Part shown: positions 30,873-38,732 of the stretch, in pieces | Position numbering within the stretch: position 1 is the stretch's first letter | Layout: every line of letters starts with the position of its first letter | Source of the DNA: Azospirillum oleiclasticum | Lineage (GTDB): Bacteria > Pseudomonadota > Alphaproteobacteria > Azospirillales > Azospirillaceae | Length of the DNA stretch: 64,000 bases | NCBI RefSeq assembly: GCF_013423485.1 | Contig: NZ_JABFFR010000033.1 | Location: 1-64,000 of the forward strand | Direction of reading: 5' to 3' | Notes under the pieces: generated by a model | The model's input: only the letters and a program-made list of their open reading frames with translations | Database searches by the model: none | What the model was told of the DNA's origin: nothing | Translations under genes and position numbers: made by a program

Positions 30873-31106
30873 ATGGACGAGACCAGACGAACCGGCAGCC
30901 GTGACGACCTTCCCATCCGTTCCGACGGTGCGGGGGCGCGGACTCCCGCGGTCGGCGCCACGGGGTTGCGCGGGCGGGCGGACCCGGCGGCCGGGCACCG
31001 GCAGCGGATGCCCACCTTGCGGCAATTGGCCGCCCTGGTCGTCAACGGCATGCTCACCCTGCCGCGCAACTACCGGCGCGGCATGTTCCTCGACCTGATC
31101 GTCTGA
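30873..31106 (+). CDS. Small hypothetical protein
   Basis: 77 residues from the ATG at 30873. The N-terminal half is polar and Arg/Gly-rich, and the C-terminal part is PTLRQLAALVVNGMLTLPRNYRRGMFLDLIV. I do not recognise the family. It follows a DnaA-box-like inverted repeat. Coding is plausible from the ordered codon usage and clear start, but the evidence is thin. Confidence 0.45.
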   Translation: MDETRRTGSRDDLPIRSDGAGARTPAVGATGLRGRADPAAGHRQRMPTLRQLAALVVNGMLTLPRNYRRGMFLDLIV

Positions 31107-31155
31107 CGATCGGACATCGGGCGCCGTGCACCGGCGGCCCGATACCCGGCCCGTC

Positions 31156-31995
31156 TCACTTCGCCTTGGCGACGCAGGCGGCTTCCATCGGCGCGATGGG
31201 AACCGACAGGAAGCGGGCGCGGATCGTGGTGAAGCTGCAATCGGCGATCATCGACTTCAGCGCGGCGTCCATCTTCTCCAGCAACGCGGTGTCGCCCTTC
31301 GGCACCGCCCAGCTGCTGCCGCGCTCGGCCTCGGGCACGCTCGGATCGCCGGTCCACACGGTGAAGTTGGCGAGCTGCCAGTCCTTGCCGTCCGGCGTGT
31401 CGATCAGCGAGCTGGTCCAGTTCAGGTTCGCACCGAACACCATGTCCAGCCGCCCATTCAGCAAATCCAGCTTCATCTGGTCGGGGTTGGTGTAGAGCGC
31501 CGGCTGCAGGTGCGGGTAGGTGGTGGCGACATATTTCGCCTGCGGGGTGCCGCTCTGCACGCCGACGCGGGCGTCCTTCAGTCCGCCCTTGCCGAAATCG
31601 TAGCTCTTGCCCTTCTTGTACACGAAGGCGTCGTGGTTGAAGATGATGGGGATGGTGAAGTTCATCCGCGCCTTGCGCTCCGGCAGCGGGGTGAGCTGGG
31701 AGCCGAGCGCCCCGATCTTGCCCTGCAGCAGCGACGGGATCAGCGCCTGGAAGTCCATCACCGCGAACTCGCACTCCACGCCCATGCGCTTGCACGCCTC
31801 GCGCATCAGCTCCGGCTCGATGCCGGTCAGCGCGCCCGACGGTTCCACCATGCTGAAGGGCGGATAGGTCCCCTCGTTGCCGACGATCAGCTTTTCCGCG
31901 GCGGCGGCCGGCGTGATGGCGGTCCCCATGGTCACGGCGGCCGTGGTGAAGGCCGCCAGGGCGATCCCGGCCAGACCCGTTGCTGTGATCCTCAT
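31156..31995 (-). CDS. ABC transporter substrate-binding protein, family 3 (amino acid type)
   Basis: 279 residues from the ATG at 31995 (GGGAG about 5 bases upstream). A Sec signal (MRITATGLAGIALAAFTTAA... PAAAA) precedes the SBP_bac_3 fold: EKLIVGNEGTYPPFSMVEPSGALTGIEPELMREACKRMGVECEF, FQALIPSLLQGKIGALGSQLTPLPERKARMNFTIPI and the GVQSGTPQAKYV hinge. It should bind a polar amino acid or related cation. There are no permease genes beside it. A TTGACA at 32078-32083 with a poor -10 lies upstream. Confidence 0.87.
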   Translation of the reverse strand: MRITATGLAGIALAAFTTAAVTMGTAITPAAAAEKLIVGNEGTYPPFSMVEPSGALTGIEPELMREACKRMGVECEFAVMDFQALIPSLLQGKIGALGSQLTPLPERKARMNFTIPIIFNHDAFVYKKGKSYDFGKGGLKDARVGVQSGTPQAKYVATTYPHLQPALYTNPDQMKLDLLNGRLDMVFGANLNWTSSLIDTPDGKDWQLANFTVWTGDPSVPEAERGSSWAVPKGDTALLEKMDAALKSMIADCSFTTIRARFLSVPIAPMEAACVAKAK

Positions 31996-32409
31996 TCTCC
32001 CGTTCCCCTGCCTTGCGTAGCGGCGGGCGCCACCCGAGGCGCCGCTTCGTCCCAAGGTCATAGAATGCGCGTCAAGTTGTCAAACAATGTAGAATGATCA
32101 AAAAATTGGCATGGACGCACAAGTTATTGCCATGTCCTTTGTCTTGAAGCGTTCGGATTGCCCTTTGTTTGATCGTTGTCTCGCATCAAAGGGTGGTTTG
32201 AAAGATTCATAACTTGCAGGCTGCGGCATTCCGGGTTTGTGCGGTGCGGTTCCGACGTCGGGAGCATATTTTAGGAGAGTTTTTCAGAAGAAATGCAATT
32301 ATTGCCAGATCCTGGTGTCGGATCCCGACTCAGGACCGCATGGCCCTTGACCGCCGGCTGTGGGATGATCAGCTTGCGGCTCGCACCCTGTCCGGGATTC
32401 CGCCGCGTG
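31996..32409. other. Intergenic region between the solute-binding protein and lptF
   Basis: About 410 bp, AT-rich for this replicon (32075-32290). It carries the minus-strand promoter of the binding protein (TTGACA at 32078-32083, TATGAC near 32057-32062, spacing 15) and presumably the plus-strand promoter of lptF. No other gene is evident. Confidence 0.4.
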
Positions 32410-33528
32410 ATGAACCGACTGCAACGCTACCTGTTCCGCTCGCTCGCCGTCGCGACGCTCTACTCCACGGCGGGCCTGACGCTCACCATCTGGCTCAGCC
32501 AGTCGCTCAAGCTGATCGAGCTGGTGGTGGAGGCGGGGGCGCCGCTGCGGCTGTTCCTGTGGCTGCTGCTGCTGACCGTGCCGACCTTCCTGGGCATCGT
32601 GCTGCCCATCGCGCTGGTGGGCGCCATCCTGTTCACCTACAACAAGCTGACCATGGACAGCGAGCTGGTGGTGATGCGCGCCGCCGGTGTCGGTCCCGCG
32701 GCGCTGGCGAAGCCGGCGGTGCTGCTGGCCGGCATCGTCATGGTGGCGGTCTACGCGCTCAACCTCTACATCACGCCGGCGGCGCACCAGGAGCTGGTGC
32801 GCATGGAGTATTCGGTGCGCCAGGACTACACCCAGCTCTTCCTGCGCGAGGGGGTGTTCAACGAGATCGGCGACCGCATGTCGGTCTATGTGCGCGAGCG
32901 TGACGCGGAGGGCAATCTGCGCGGCGTGATGATCCACGACGCACGGGTGCCGGAAAGGCCGATCACCATCATGGGCGACCGGGCGGTCATGATCAGTGGC
33001 GGGGCGGGCGCCCGCTTCGTGGTGTTCGACGGCAACCGGCAGGAGATGGACCGCGCCACCGGCCGCCTTTCCCAGCTTCTGTTCGAGCGCTACGCCGTGG
33101 ATTTGAAGGTGCTGACCGACAAGGCGCAGGAGCGTTTCCCCGACGCCCGCGAGCGCTCGACGGCCGATCTGCTGAACCCGCCCACCGACGTGGTGGAGGA
33201 CAAGCGGATGGCGCACCAGCTCGTCGCCGAGTTGCACCACCGCCTGTCGTCGCCGCTGCTGGCGCTCAGCTTCGCGCTGATCGGGCTGGCCTGCCTCCTG
33301 TCGGGCGAATTCAACCGGCGCGGCCAGGCGCAGCGGATCACCGCGGCCGTGCTGCTGGTGATCATGGTGCAGGCGGCATCGCTCGGCTTCACCAGCCTGT
33401 CGAGCAAGGTGATCGCCTTCGTTCCCCTGATGTACGCGGTCCCGCTGTTGGCGCTGGTGCCGGCGCTGTGGGTGCTGGCGCGCGGGCTGCGCACGACGGC
33501 ACCGCGCGTTCCGGCCGCGGCGCGCTGA
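32410..33528 (+). CDS. lptF: LPS-transport permease LptF
   Basis: 372 residues from the ATG at 32410, the normal length for LptF/YjgP. N-terminal helices: NRLQRYLFRSLAVATLYSTAGLTLTIWLSQSLKLIELVV, then LFLWLLLLTVPTFLGIVLPIALVGAILFTYNKL. Next comes the signature DSELVVMRAAGVGPAALAKPAV, a beta-jellyroll periplasmic domain (about residues 120-270) and C-terminal helices LLALSFALIGLACLLSGEFNRRGQAQRI. LptF normally pairs with LptG and LptB to extract lipopolysaccharide. Here lptG is not next to it; the following gene is a GT9 transferase, so the LptG partner is elsewhere or this is an accessory copy. Confidence 0.9.
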   Translation: MNRLQRYLFRSLAVATLYSTAGLTLTIWLSQSLKLIELVVEAGAPLRLFLWLLLLTVPTFLGIVLPIALVGAILFTYNKLTMDSELVVMRAAGVGPAALAKPAVLLAGIVMVAVYALNLYITPAAHQELVRMEYSVRQDYTQLFLREGVFNEIGDRMSVYVRERDAEGNLRGVMIHDARVPERPITIMGDRAVMISGGAGARFVVFDGNRQEMDRATGRLSQLLFERYAVDLKVLTDKAQERFPDARERSTADLLNPPTDVVEDKRMAHQLVAELHHRLSSPLLALSFALIGLACLLSGEFNRRGQAQRITAAVLLVIMVQAASLGFTSLSSKVIAFVPLMYAVPLLALVPALWVLARGLRTTAPRVPAAAR

Positions 33529-33541
33529 CGGGCTGGGCGCC

Positions 33542-34546
33542 GTGCGCATCCTCTTCATCACGTCGAACCGGCTGGGGGACGCGGTGCTCTCCACCGGGCT
33601 GCTCGCCCATCTGGTGGAGCGGCACCGGGACGCGCGCGTCACCGTGGCCTGCGGCCCGCTGCCGGCTCCCCTGTTCCGGGCCGTGCCCGGTCTGGAGCGC
33701 CTGATCCCGTTGCCCAAGCGTCGGTATGCGCGCCACTGGGTCGGACTGTGGGCGGCCTGTACCGGCACCCGCTGGGATCTGGTGGTCGATCTGCGCAACT
33801 CCGCGGTCAGCCGGCTGCTGTGGACGCGCCGTCTGGCGGTGCACAGCCGGCCGGTGCCGGGGTTGCACAAGGTCGAGGAGCTCGCCCGCGTGCTCGGGCT
33901 GGCGGTGCCGCCCGCGCCACGGCTGTGGCTGGACGAGGCCGCGCGGGCAGCCGCGGTGCGCCTGCTGCCCACCGGGCCGGAGCCGCTGCTGGCCATCGGC
34001 CCGACCGCCAATTGGCTGGGCAAGGAGTGGCCGGCGGATCGATTCGCAGCGCTCGCCGGACGTCTGACCGCCGCCGGTGCGCCGCTGGCCGGGGCGGGCG
34101 TGGCGGTGCTCGCCGCCGGAGCCGAGCGCGACCGTGCCGCACCGCTTCTGGCCGCGCTGGGTCCGCGCGCCATCGATCTCGGCGGCCGCACCGACCCGCT
34201 GGAGGCCGCCGCCTGCCTGGAGCGCGCAGCGCTGTTCGTCGGCAACGACAGCGGCCTGATGCACATCGCCGCCGCCGTCGGCACGCCGACGCTGGGCCTG
34301 TTCGGCCCCGGCTATCCGGAGACCTACGGTCCCTGGGGACCGCGTGCCCGCGCGGTCACCGGGACGGTGCCGCGGGTGGAACTGCTGGCTCGGCTGAAGC
34401 GCGATCCGCGCGCGTCGGATCTGATGGACGGCATCGCCGTGGACCACGTGGAGGCCGCTGCGCGCGCGCTGCTGGGCGCAACGCTACCTCGTGACCAATC
34501 TCGGGCGGACGAAGCTCCGGTTGCCGGAGCCGGTGCCCCGCGTTGA
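33542..34546 (+). CDS. Glycosyltransferase family 9 (heptosyltransferase-like)
   Basis: 334 residues from the GTG at 33542. Heptosyltransferase signatures: MRILFITSNRLGDAVLSTGLLAHLVE at the N-terminus (RLGD motif), WDLVVDLRNSAVSRLLW, and LFVGNDSGLMHIAAAVGTPTLGLFGPGYPETYGPWGP in the C-terminal domain (NDSG motif, sugar-nucleotide binding). It likely adds a heptose or similar residue to lipopolysaccharide core or glycan. It follows lptF by 13 bp in one operon, consistent with envelope assembly. Confidence 0.9.
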   Translation: MRILFITSNRLGDAVLSTGLLAHLVERHRDARVTVACGPLPAPLFRAVPGLERLIPLPKRRYARHWVGLWAACTGTRWDLVVDLRNSAVSRLLWTRRLAVHSRPVPGLHKVEELARVLGLAVPPAPRLWLDEAARAAAVRLLPTGPEPLLAIGPTANWLGKEWPADRFAALAGRLTAAGAPLAGAGVAVLAAGAERDRAAPLLAALGPRAIDLGGRTDPLEAAACLERAALFVGNDSGLMHIAAAVGTPTLGLFGPGYPETYGPWGPRARAVTGTVPRVELLARLKRDPRASDLMDGIAVDHVEAAARALLGATLPRDQSRADEAPVAGAGAPR

Positions 34547-34631
34547 CAAAGCCGGCTCGATCCCCCACAATTCGTGGTATCCGTCCCGGTGTGTCGAGTG
34601 CTCGGACGGATGTCTCGATCGAGGGTTCCGA

Positions 34632-35114
34632 ATGAAGCCGACACCGAAATACGCGAGCCGCCCGACCTCCGACGATCCACGCGACGTCGAAGCCTGGGCG
34701 CTGGCCGAAGCGGCGCGGCGCCTGATCGACGCCAGTCGCGATCCCGGCAATCCCGACGCGCTCCAGGCGGCGCTCCAGCTCAACCAGCGGCTCTGGACCA
34801 TCTTCCAAGCTTCGATCACCGAGGACGACTGTGTGCTCCCGCCGGAACTGCGCACCAACATCGCCGCGCTGTCCCTGCTGGTGGACCGCGAGACGATGGC
34901 GCGGCTGGCCGATCTCGACGCGACCAAGCTCGATACCCTCATCAGCATCAACCGCAACGTGTCGGGTGGGCTGGGCGTGAAGCTCGACGGCGCTCCCACC
35001 GCGGCGCCTGTCGCACCGCAGCCCGTGGTCCAGGCCGTGCCGCAGCCGCCGCGTCCCGCCGTGAGCGGGGAGGCGCCGCAGCCGCCGCGGGAATCCCTGC
35101 GCATCTCCATCTGA
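34632..35114 (+). CDS. flaF: Flagellar biosynthesis regulator FlaF
   Basis: 160 residues from the ATG at 34632 (GAGGG upstream). FlaF signature: TSDDPRDVEAWALAEAARRLIDASRD... ALQLNQRLWTIFQASITEDDCVLPPELRTNIAALSLLVDRETMARL. It is known from alphaproteobacteria as an activator or export-linked regulator of flagellin synthesis. The C-terminal third is a Pro/Ala-rich tail absent from short homologues. It is convergent with flgL and ends inside a 35-bp perfect hairpin that also contains the flgL stop codon. No flagellin gene is in the window. Confidence 0.88.
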   Translation: MKPTPKYASRPTSDDPRDVEAWALAEAARRLIDASRDPGNPDALQAALQLNQRLWTIFQASITEDDCVLPPELRTNIAALSLLVDRETMARLADLDATKLDTLISINRNVSGGLGVKLDGAPTAAPVAPQPVVQAVPQPPRPAVSGEAPQPPRESLRISI

Positions 35115-35185
35115 CCGCAGGCCACGAACGACGACGGGCGCCCCGGAATGCCGGGGCGCCCGTCGTCGTTCGTGGCCTGCGGTCA
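35112..35185. terminator. Perfect 35-bp inverted repeat containing the flaF and flgL stop codons
   Basis: 35112-35146 and 35151-35185 are exact reverse complements (loop AATG). The left arm begins with the TGA of flaF and the right arm ends with the TCA complement of the flgL stop. A shared, exceptionally stable bidirectional transcription terminator is the obvious role. Its perfect length over both stop codons is unusual and could also affect translation termination or mRNA stability. Confidence 0.8.
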
Positions 35186-37252
35186 GGCGATGTAGTTCAG
35201 CAGCGACAGCTTCTGCGTCTGGCCGATGACGGTGTAGGCCGCCTCCTGCGCGTTCATGGCGGTGCGCAGGCGGGCGGAGACCTCGGTCTCGTCGATGCCT
35301 TCGATCTTGGCGATGCGCTCGACCACGTTGTTGTTGGCCTCCTTGTGCATCGTCTTTTTTTGCTCCAGCGTCGACAGGTCCGACGCGACCTTGGCGTGCA
35401 CGGAGCGCAGCTCGTCCTTGGCCTGCGACATCAGCTCGAGCGAGCGGGTGACGTAGGTGTCGTAGTCGCCGGGGTTGGCGGCGGCGGCGCGCGCCATGCG
35501 GAAGGCACTGACCAGTGTTTGGAAAGCGGGATCGGTGCTGACCACGCCGTAGGTGATGCTGAGCCCGTCGTCGGCCGTGACCTTCGCCTTGTCCCAGGCC
35601 TTCACGTTCTCGTTCCAGCCGCCGTAGTCGGTGTCGTAGAAGGGCAGGTTGGGCTGGCCCACATAGGGCACGTCGGACACCATGTCGGCCATCGGCGGCA
35701 GGTCGGCGACGGTCACCGTGTTCGCCAGCGTGCCGTTGGTGACCTTCATCGCCGTGCTGAACACCGACGTCCGCGTCGGGTTGCCGTTGGCGTCCACATG
35801 GGTCGCCGGCAGCGGATTGTCGCTGGTGAGGACGATGCTCGGGCCGGATCCCAGCGCGTCGAGCGTCACCGGCGGGGCCGGGCTGAGGGCGGCGAACTGC
35901 TGGCGCAGCCGGTCGGCGACGTTGCTGACGGAGGTCACGGCACCCGACTGGAAGTCCGCCGCCGTCACCGTGTAGCTGACCTTGTATTCCTGGTAGGGGG
36001 GCAGGTCCTCCGGAACGTCGGGATATTCGCTATAGTACTTCCGGTTGTAGATGTCTTCCGGATCGCCGACGGCGACCGTCATCTCGAAGGTGTCGCCGAT
36101 GTCCACGCCGGCGCCGTTCAGCGTGACCTGATCCACCTGCTGCAGCAGCAGGGTCGGCGCGGTCGTGGTGGTCGGGTCGTCGGTGCTGTTGTCGACGATG
36201 GTGCGGTTGTCCACGCGCGCCGACACGGTGAAGGACTGTTTCGGATCCTGCGAGATCAGGTTGATCACGCCGTTGTCCGTGGTCACGGTGACCGGCAGGG
36301 CGGGGGAGGCGGCGTTGATGGTGCTGGTCAGCTGGGTGGCGATGGCGGAGATGTTGTAGGGGCCGCCGGCCGGAACGGTGTAGCTGAACACCTGGTTGTT
36401 GACCGTCACCTCGTAATAGTCGCCCTCGTCGGCGATCGCGCCGTTGAGGGTCACCGCGCTGTGCTGGCGCTGCGACAGCAGATCGTCCACCGGCTCAGTC
36501 CCATAGCGCGATCCGGCGAACAGGAAGCGGTCGCCGAAGCGCTCGTTCAGGTACTGGCGGATGTCGCGCATGGCGCCTTCCACCCGGTCCAGCGTCTGCG
36601 TGGCCTGCGGGAAGTCCACGGTGAAGGTGCTGCTGGAGGCCGAGGCCAGCGATTCGATGTTCAGGTTGACCACCGCACCGTTGCCCGGCCCGCCGGACAT
36701 GGTGAAGTTGTACCCCTTGCCGTCGTCGGGCGGCACCGTGCGCAGGTTGATGGTGCGGGTGGTGCGCCCGCCCAGCCCGTCGGTCACGGTGATGTCGTAG
36801 CTGCCGTTGCCGGCGGTCTGCGACGGGATGGCGGTGACCGTGAAGCGGGAGTTCTGCTTGAAGGTGGAAGTGTCGGCGTTGACCGTCACCTTCATTCCGT
36901 CGGGGTTGGCGTTGTGGACGGCGGTGATGCTGGGCGGACCCGGCTGGAAGGGCAGCAGGTTGTTGGTCTGCCAGTCCGAGGCGATCTTCTCCAGCGCGTT
37001 CAAGGTGGTGTCCGTGGCCTTCAGCCGCGGCATTGCGGTGTCGATGCCCTGGATGTAGTTCTCGCGCTTCACCAGCTCGGACCGCAGGTCGAGGAGCTGC
37101 TGCGTGTCGGCGCCGAAGGCCCGCAGGTCCGTGGATTTCTTGCCCGTCGTCAGCTGGCGGGTCAGGTCGTCCACGTTGGTCTGCGTGTTCGTCAGGGTGC
37201 GCACCGTGCCCATGTAGCGGGCGTAGGTGCCGATCTGCGAGATCGTGCTCAT
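35183..37252 (-). CDS. flgL: Flagellar hook-filament junction protein FlgL (large variant)
   Basis: 689 residues; FlgL/HAP3 is usually 300-400. The ends match the flagellin-like fold: N-terminal STISQIGTYARYMGTVRTLTNTQTNVDDLTRQLTTGKKSTDLRAFGADTQQLLDLRSELVKRENY and C-terminal KKTMHKEANNNVVERIAKIEGIDETEVSARLRTAMNAQEAAYTVIGQTQKLSLLNYIA. The centre (about residues 110-530) is an insertion of beta-rich domains, including two copies of a repeat also found in FlgE (about 266-352 and 374-480; GDYYEVTVNNQVFSYTV... VTTDNGVINL). It caps the hook and connects it to the filament. It overlaps flgK by 4 bp. Confidence 0.9.
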   Translation of the reverse strand: MSTISQIGTYARYMGTVRTLTNTQTNVDDLTRQLTTGKKSTDLRAFGADTQQLLDLRSELVKRENYIQGIDTAMPRLKATDTTLNALEKIASDWQTNNLLPFQPGPPSITAVHNANPDGMKVTVNADTSTFKQNSRFTVTAIPSQTAGNGSYDITVTDGLGGRTTRTINLRTVPPDDGKGYNFTMSGGPGNGAVVNLNIESLASASSSTFTVDFPQATQTLDRVEGAMRDIRQYLNERFGDRFLFAGSRYGTEPVDDLLSQRQHSAVTLNGAIADEGDYYEVTVNNQVFSYTVPAGGPYNISAIATQLTSTINAASPALPVTVTTDNGVINLISQDPKQSFTVSARVDNRTIVDNSTDDPTTTTAPTLLLQQVDQVTLNGAGVDIGDTFEMTVAVGDPEDIYNRKYYSEYPDVPEDLPPYQEYKVSYTVTAADFQSGAVTSVSNVADRLRQQFAALSPAPPVTLDALGSGPSIVLTSDNPLPATHVDANGNPTRTSVFSTAMKVTNGTLANTVTVADLPPMADMVSDVPYVGQPNLPFYDTDYGGWNENVKAWDKAKVTADDGLSITYGVVSTDPAFQTLVSAFRMARAAAANPGDYDTYVTRSLELMSQAKDELRSVHAKVASDLSTLEQKKTMHKEANNNVVERIAKIEGIDETEVSARLRTAMNAQEAAYTVIGQTQKLSLLNYIA

Positions 37253-38658
37253 TTGACGATCGCCTCCAGCGTGTCATACATCGTGGTAGCCACTTGCATG
37301 ACCCGTGCCGAAGCCGCGTAGCTGGTCTGGAGCTGCTGGAGAAGGGCGATCTCCTCGTCGATGTTGACGCCGGTGGTGTTGTGGAACCGCTCGGTGAGCA
37401 GGTCGCGCGAGGCCTTGGTGGTGTCGGCGTTGTCCTGCGCGGTCTTGCCGATGGTCATCCAGTTGCCGGTGATGGCCGAGGCGGCGCCGACGTAGGAGGT
37501 ATCCGTGGCGGTCAGGCCGTCGGCGGTCAGCGTGCGGCCGACCTTGTTCATCGCCACCACCATCTCGCCGATGGCGGCGTTCTTGACGGATTTGGAGTTG
37601 TCGAGCAGAGAGGGGTGCACGGCGAGCGTGAAGCGGTCGGTGCCGATGAAGAAATGCTCCGGCAGCTCGCCGTCCTTGGTCGGGCCCGCGTTGTCGTAGG
37701 CATCGGCGAAGCTGGTCGGCTCGCCCGGCTTGGTCTTGGCCACGAACATGTTGGCGTAGGCATCGAGCTGCGAGCGCAGCTTGCGGATGACCTCGGCCGA
37801 CGGGTCGCTGCTGACCGGCTTCGGCGGATCCATGACGGAGCCATCGCGCCTCATGTCGAACAGGGCGCCGATCTTGCCGGTCTTCAGATGGTCGGTGACC
37901 GACTGGACTTTATTGCCGTCCGACAGGTTGATATTGCCGCCGTCGAAGGAAAATTGTGCCGCCTGGGCATCGACCAGGGCGAGGCCGGACTGGGTGAAGA
38001 GCGCCACCCGCCCGTCGGGGCGCTCGACCGTGCGCACGCCCACATATTCGTTGATCTGGCGGATCAGCTGGTCGCGCTTGTCGGCCACCTCGTTGGCGGC
38101 GGCACCCTGGGTCTGCAGCGAGACGATGTCGCGGTTGATCCGGTCGACCTGCGTCAGCAGCTGGTTCACCTCGTTGACGGAGGTCTCCAGGTTCCGGCCC
38201 ATCTCGCGGTTCAGGTCCTCCACCCCCTGCGAGACGCGCTGGATCTCGCGGGCGAAGGTGTCGGCCGCCTGCACGAACTGGTAGGAGGCGACCTCGCTCT
38301 CGGGCGAGGTTTCCAGCGTCTTCAACGCGTTGGAGAAGTCGGCGGCGTAGCTGTTCAGCGTCGGGTTGCCGGACGACGTTCCCATCAGGTCGCCGAGCTT
38401 CTGCATGTAGTTGCTGCGCGTCTGCATGCCGCTGTCGCGGGCGGTCAGGTCCTGCACCTGGGCCTGCAGCGCGCTGTCGGTCTCCCGCCGGTACTGGGCG
38501 GTGACGACGAAGCCGCTGTAGTCGATCGTCTGCGACAGCGTGTGCCGCGAGCGCGTCGGGTCGTCGGAGCGGGCGATGTTGTCCGAGACCACCTTCACGT
38601 TGGCCTGGACGGTGCGCAACCCCGCGGTCGCGCTGTTCAAGGCGCCGAAGATCGACAT
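37249..38658 (-). CDS. flgK: Flagellar hook-associated protein FlgK
   Basis: 469 residues. N-terminus MSIFGALNSATAGLRTVQANVKVVSDNIARSDDPTRSRHTLSQ and C-terminus FHNTTGVNIDEEIALLQQLQTSYAASARVMQVATTMYDTLEAIVK are the paired coiled regions of HAP1. The Ile-rich LTQVDRINRDIVSLQTQGAAANEVADKRDQLIRQI segment is the FlgK signature. It sits between hook and FlgL and is exported by the flagellar type III system. Its stop overlaps the flgL start, and it is separated from flgE by a small hairpin (38686-38709). Confidence 0.92.
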   Translation of the reverse strand: MSIFGALNSATAGLRTVQANVKVVSDNIARSDDPTRSRHTLSQTIDYSGFVVTAQYRRETDSALQAQVQDLTARDSGMQTRSNYMQKLGDLMGTSSGNPTLNSYAADFSNALKTLETSPESEVASYQFVQAADTFAREIQRVSQGVEDLNREMGRNLETSVNEVNQLLTQVDRINRDIVSLQTQGAAANEVADKRDQLIRQINEYVGVRTVERPDGRVALFTQSGLALVDAQAAQFSFDGGNINLSDGNKVQSVTDHLKTGKIGALFDMRRDGSVMDPPKPVSSDPSAEVIRKLRSQLDAYANMFVAKTKPGEPTSFADAYDNAGPTKDGELPEHFFIGTDRFTLAVHPSLLDNSKSVKNAAIGEMVVAMNKVGRTLTADGLTATDTSYVGAASAITGNWMTIGKTAQDNADTTKASRDLLTERFHNTTGVNIDEEIALLQQLQTSYAASARVMQVATTMYDTLEAIVK

Positions 38659-38685
38659 GGTCAGGGACCTTTCCTGGGGGGGATG

Positions 38686-38709
38686 CGGGGCGCTTCAGGC
38701 AGCGCCCCG
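38686..38709 (-). terminator. Hairpin between flgE and flgK
   Basis: CGGGGCGC (38686-38693) pairs with GCGCCCCG (38702-38709) around an 8-nt loop. With no T-run it is likely a partial terminator or mRNA stabiliser that could lower flgK-flgL expression relative to flgE. Confidence 0.4.
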
Positions 38710-38732
38710 TCCTGTCATCGGCCGGGCGGCGG

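Noticed and set aside
32299..34284. 661-residue minus-strand frame across lptF and the GT9 gene
   Set aside because: It is a shadow frame: low-complexity Arg/His/Gln-rich translation with no motif, opposite two well-recognised genes.
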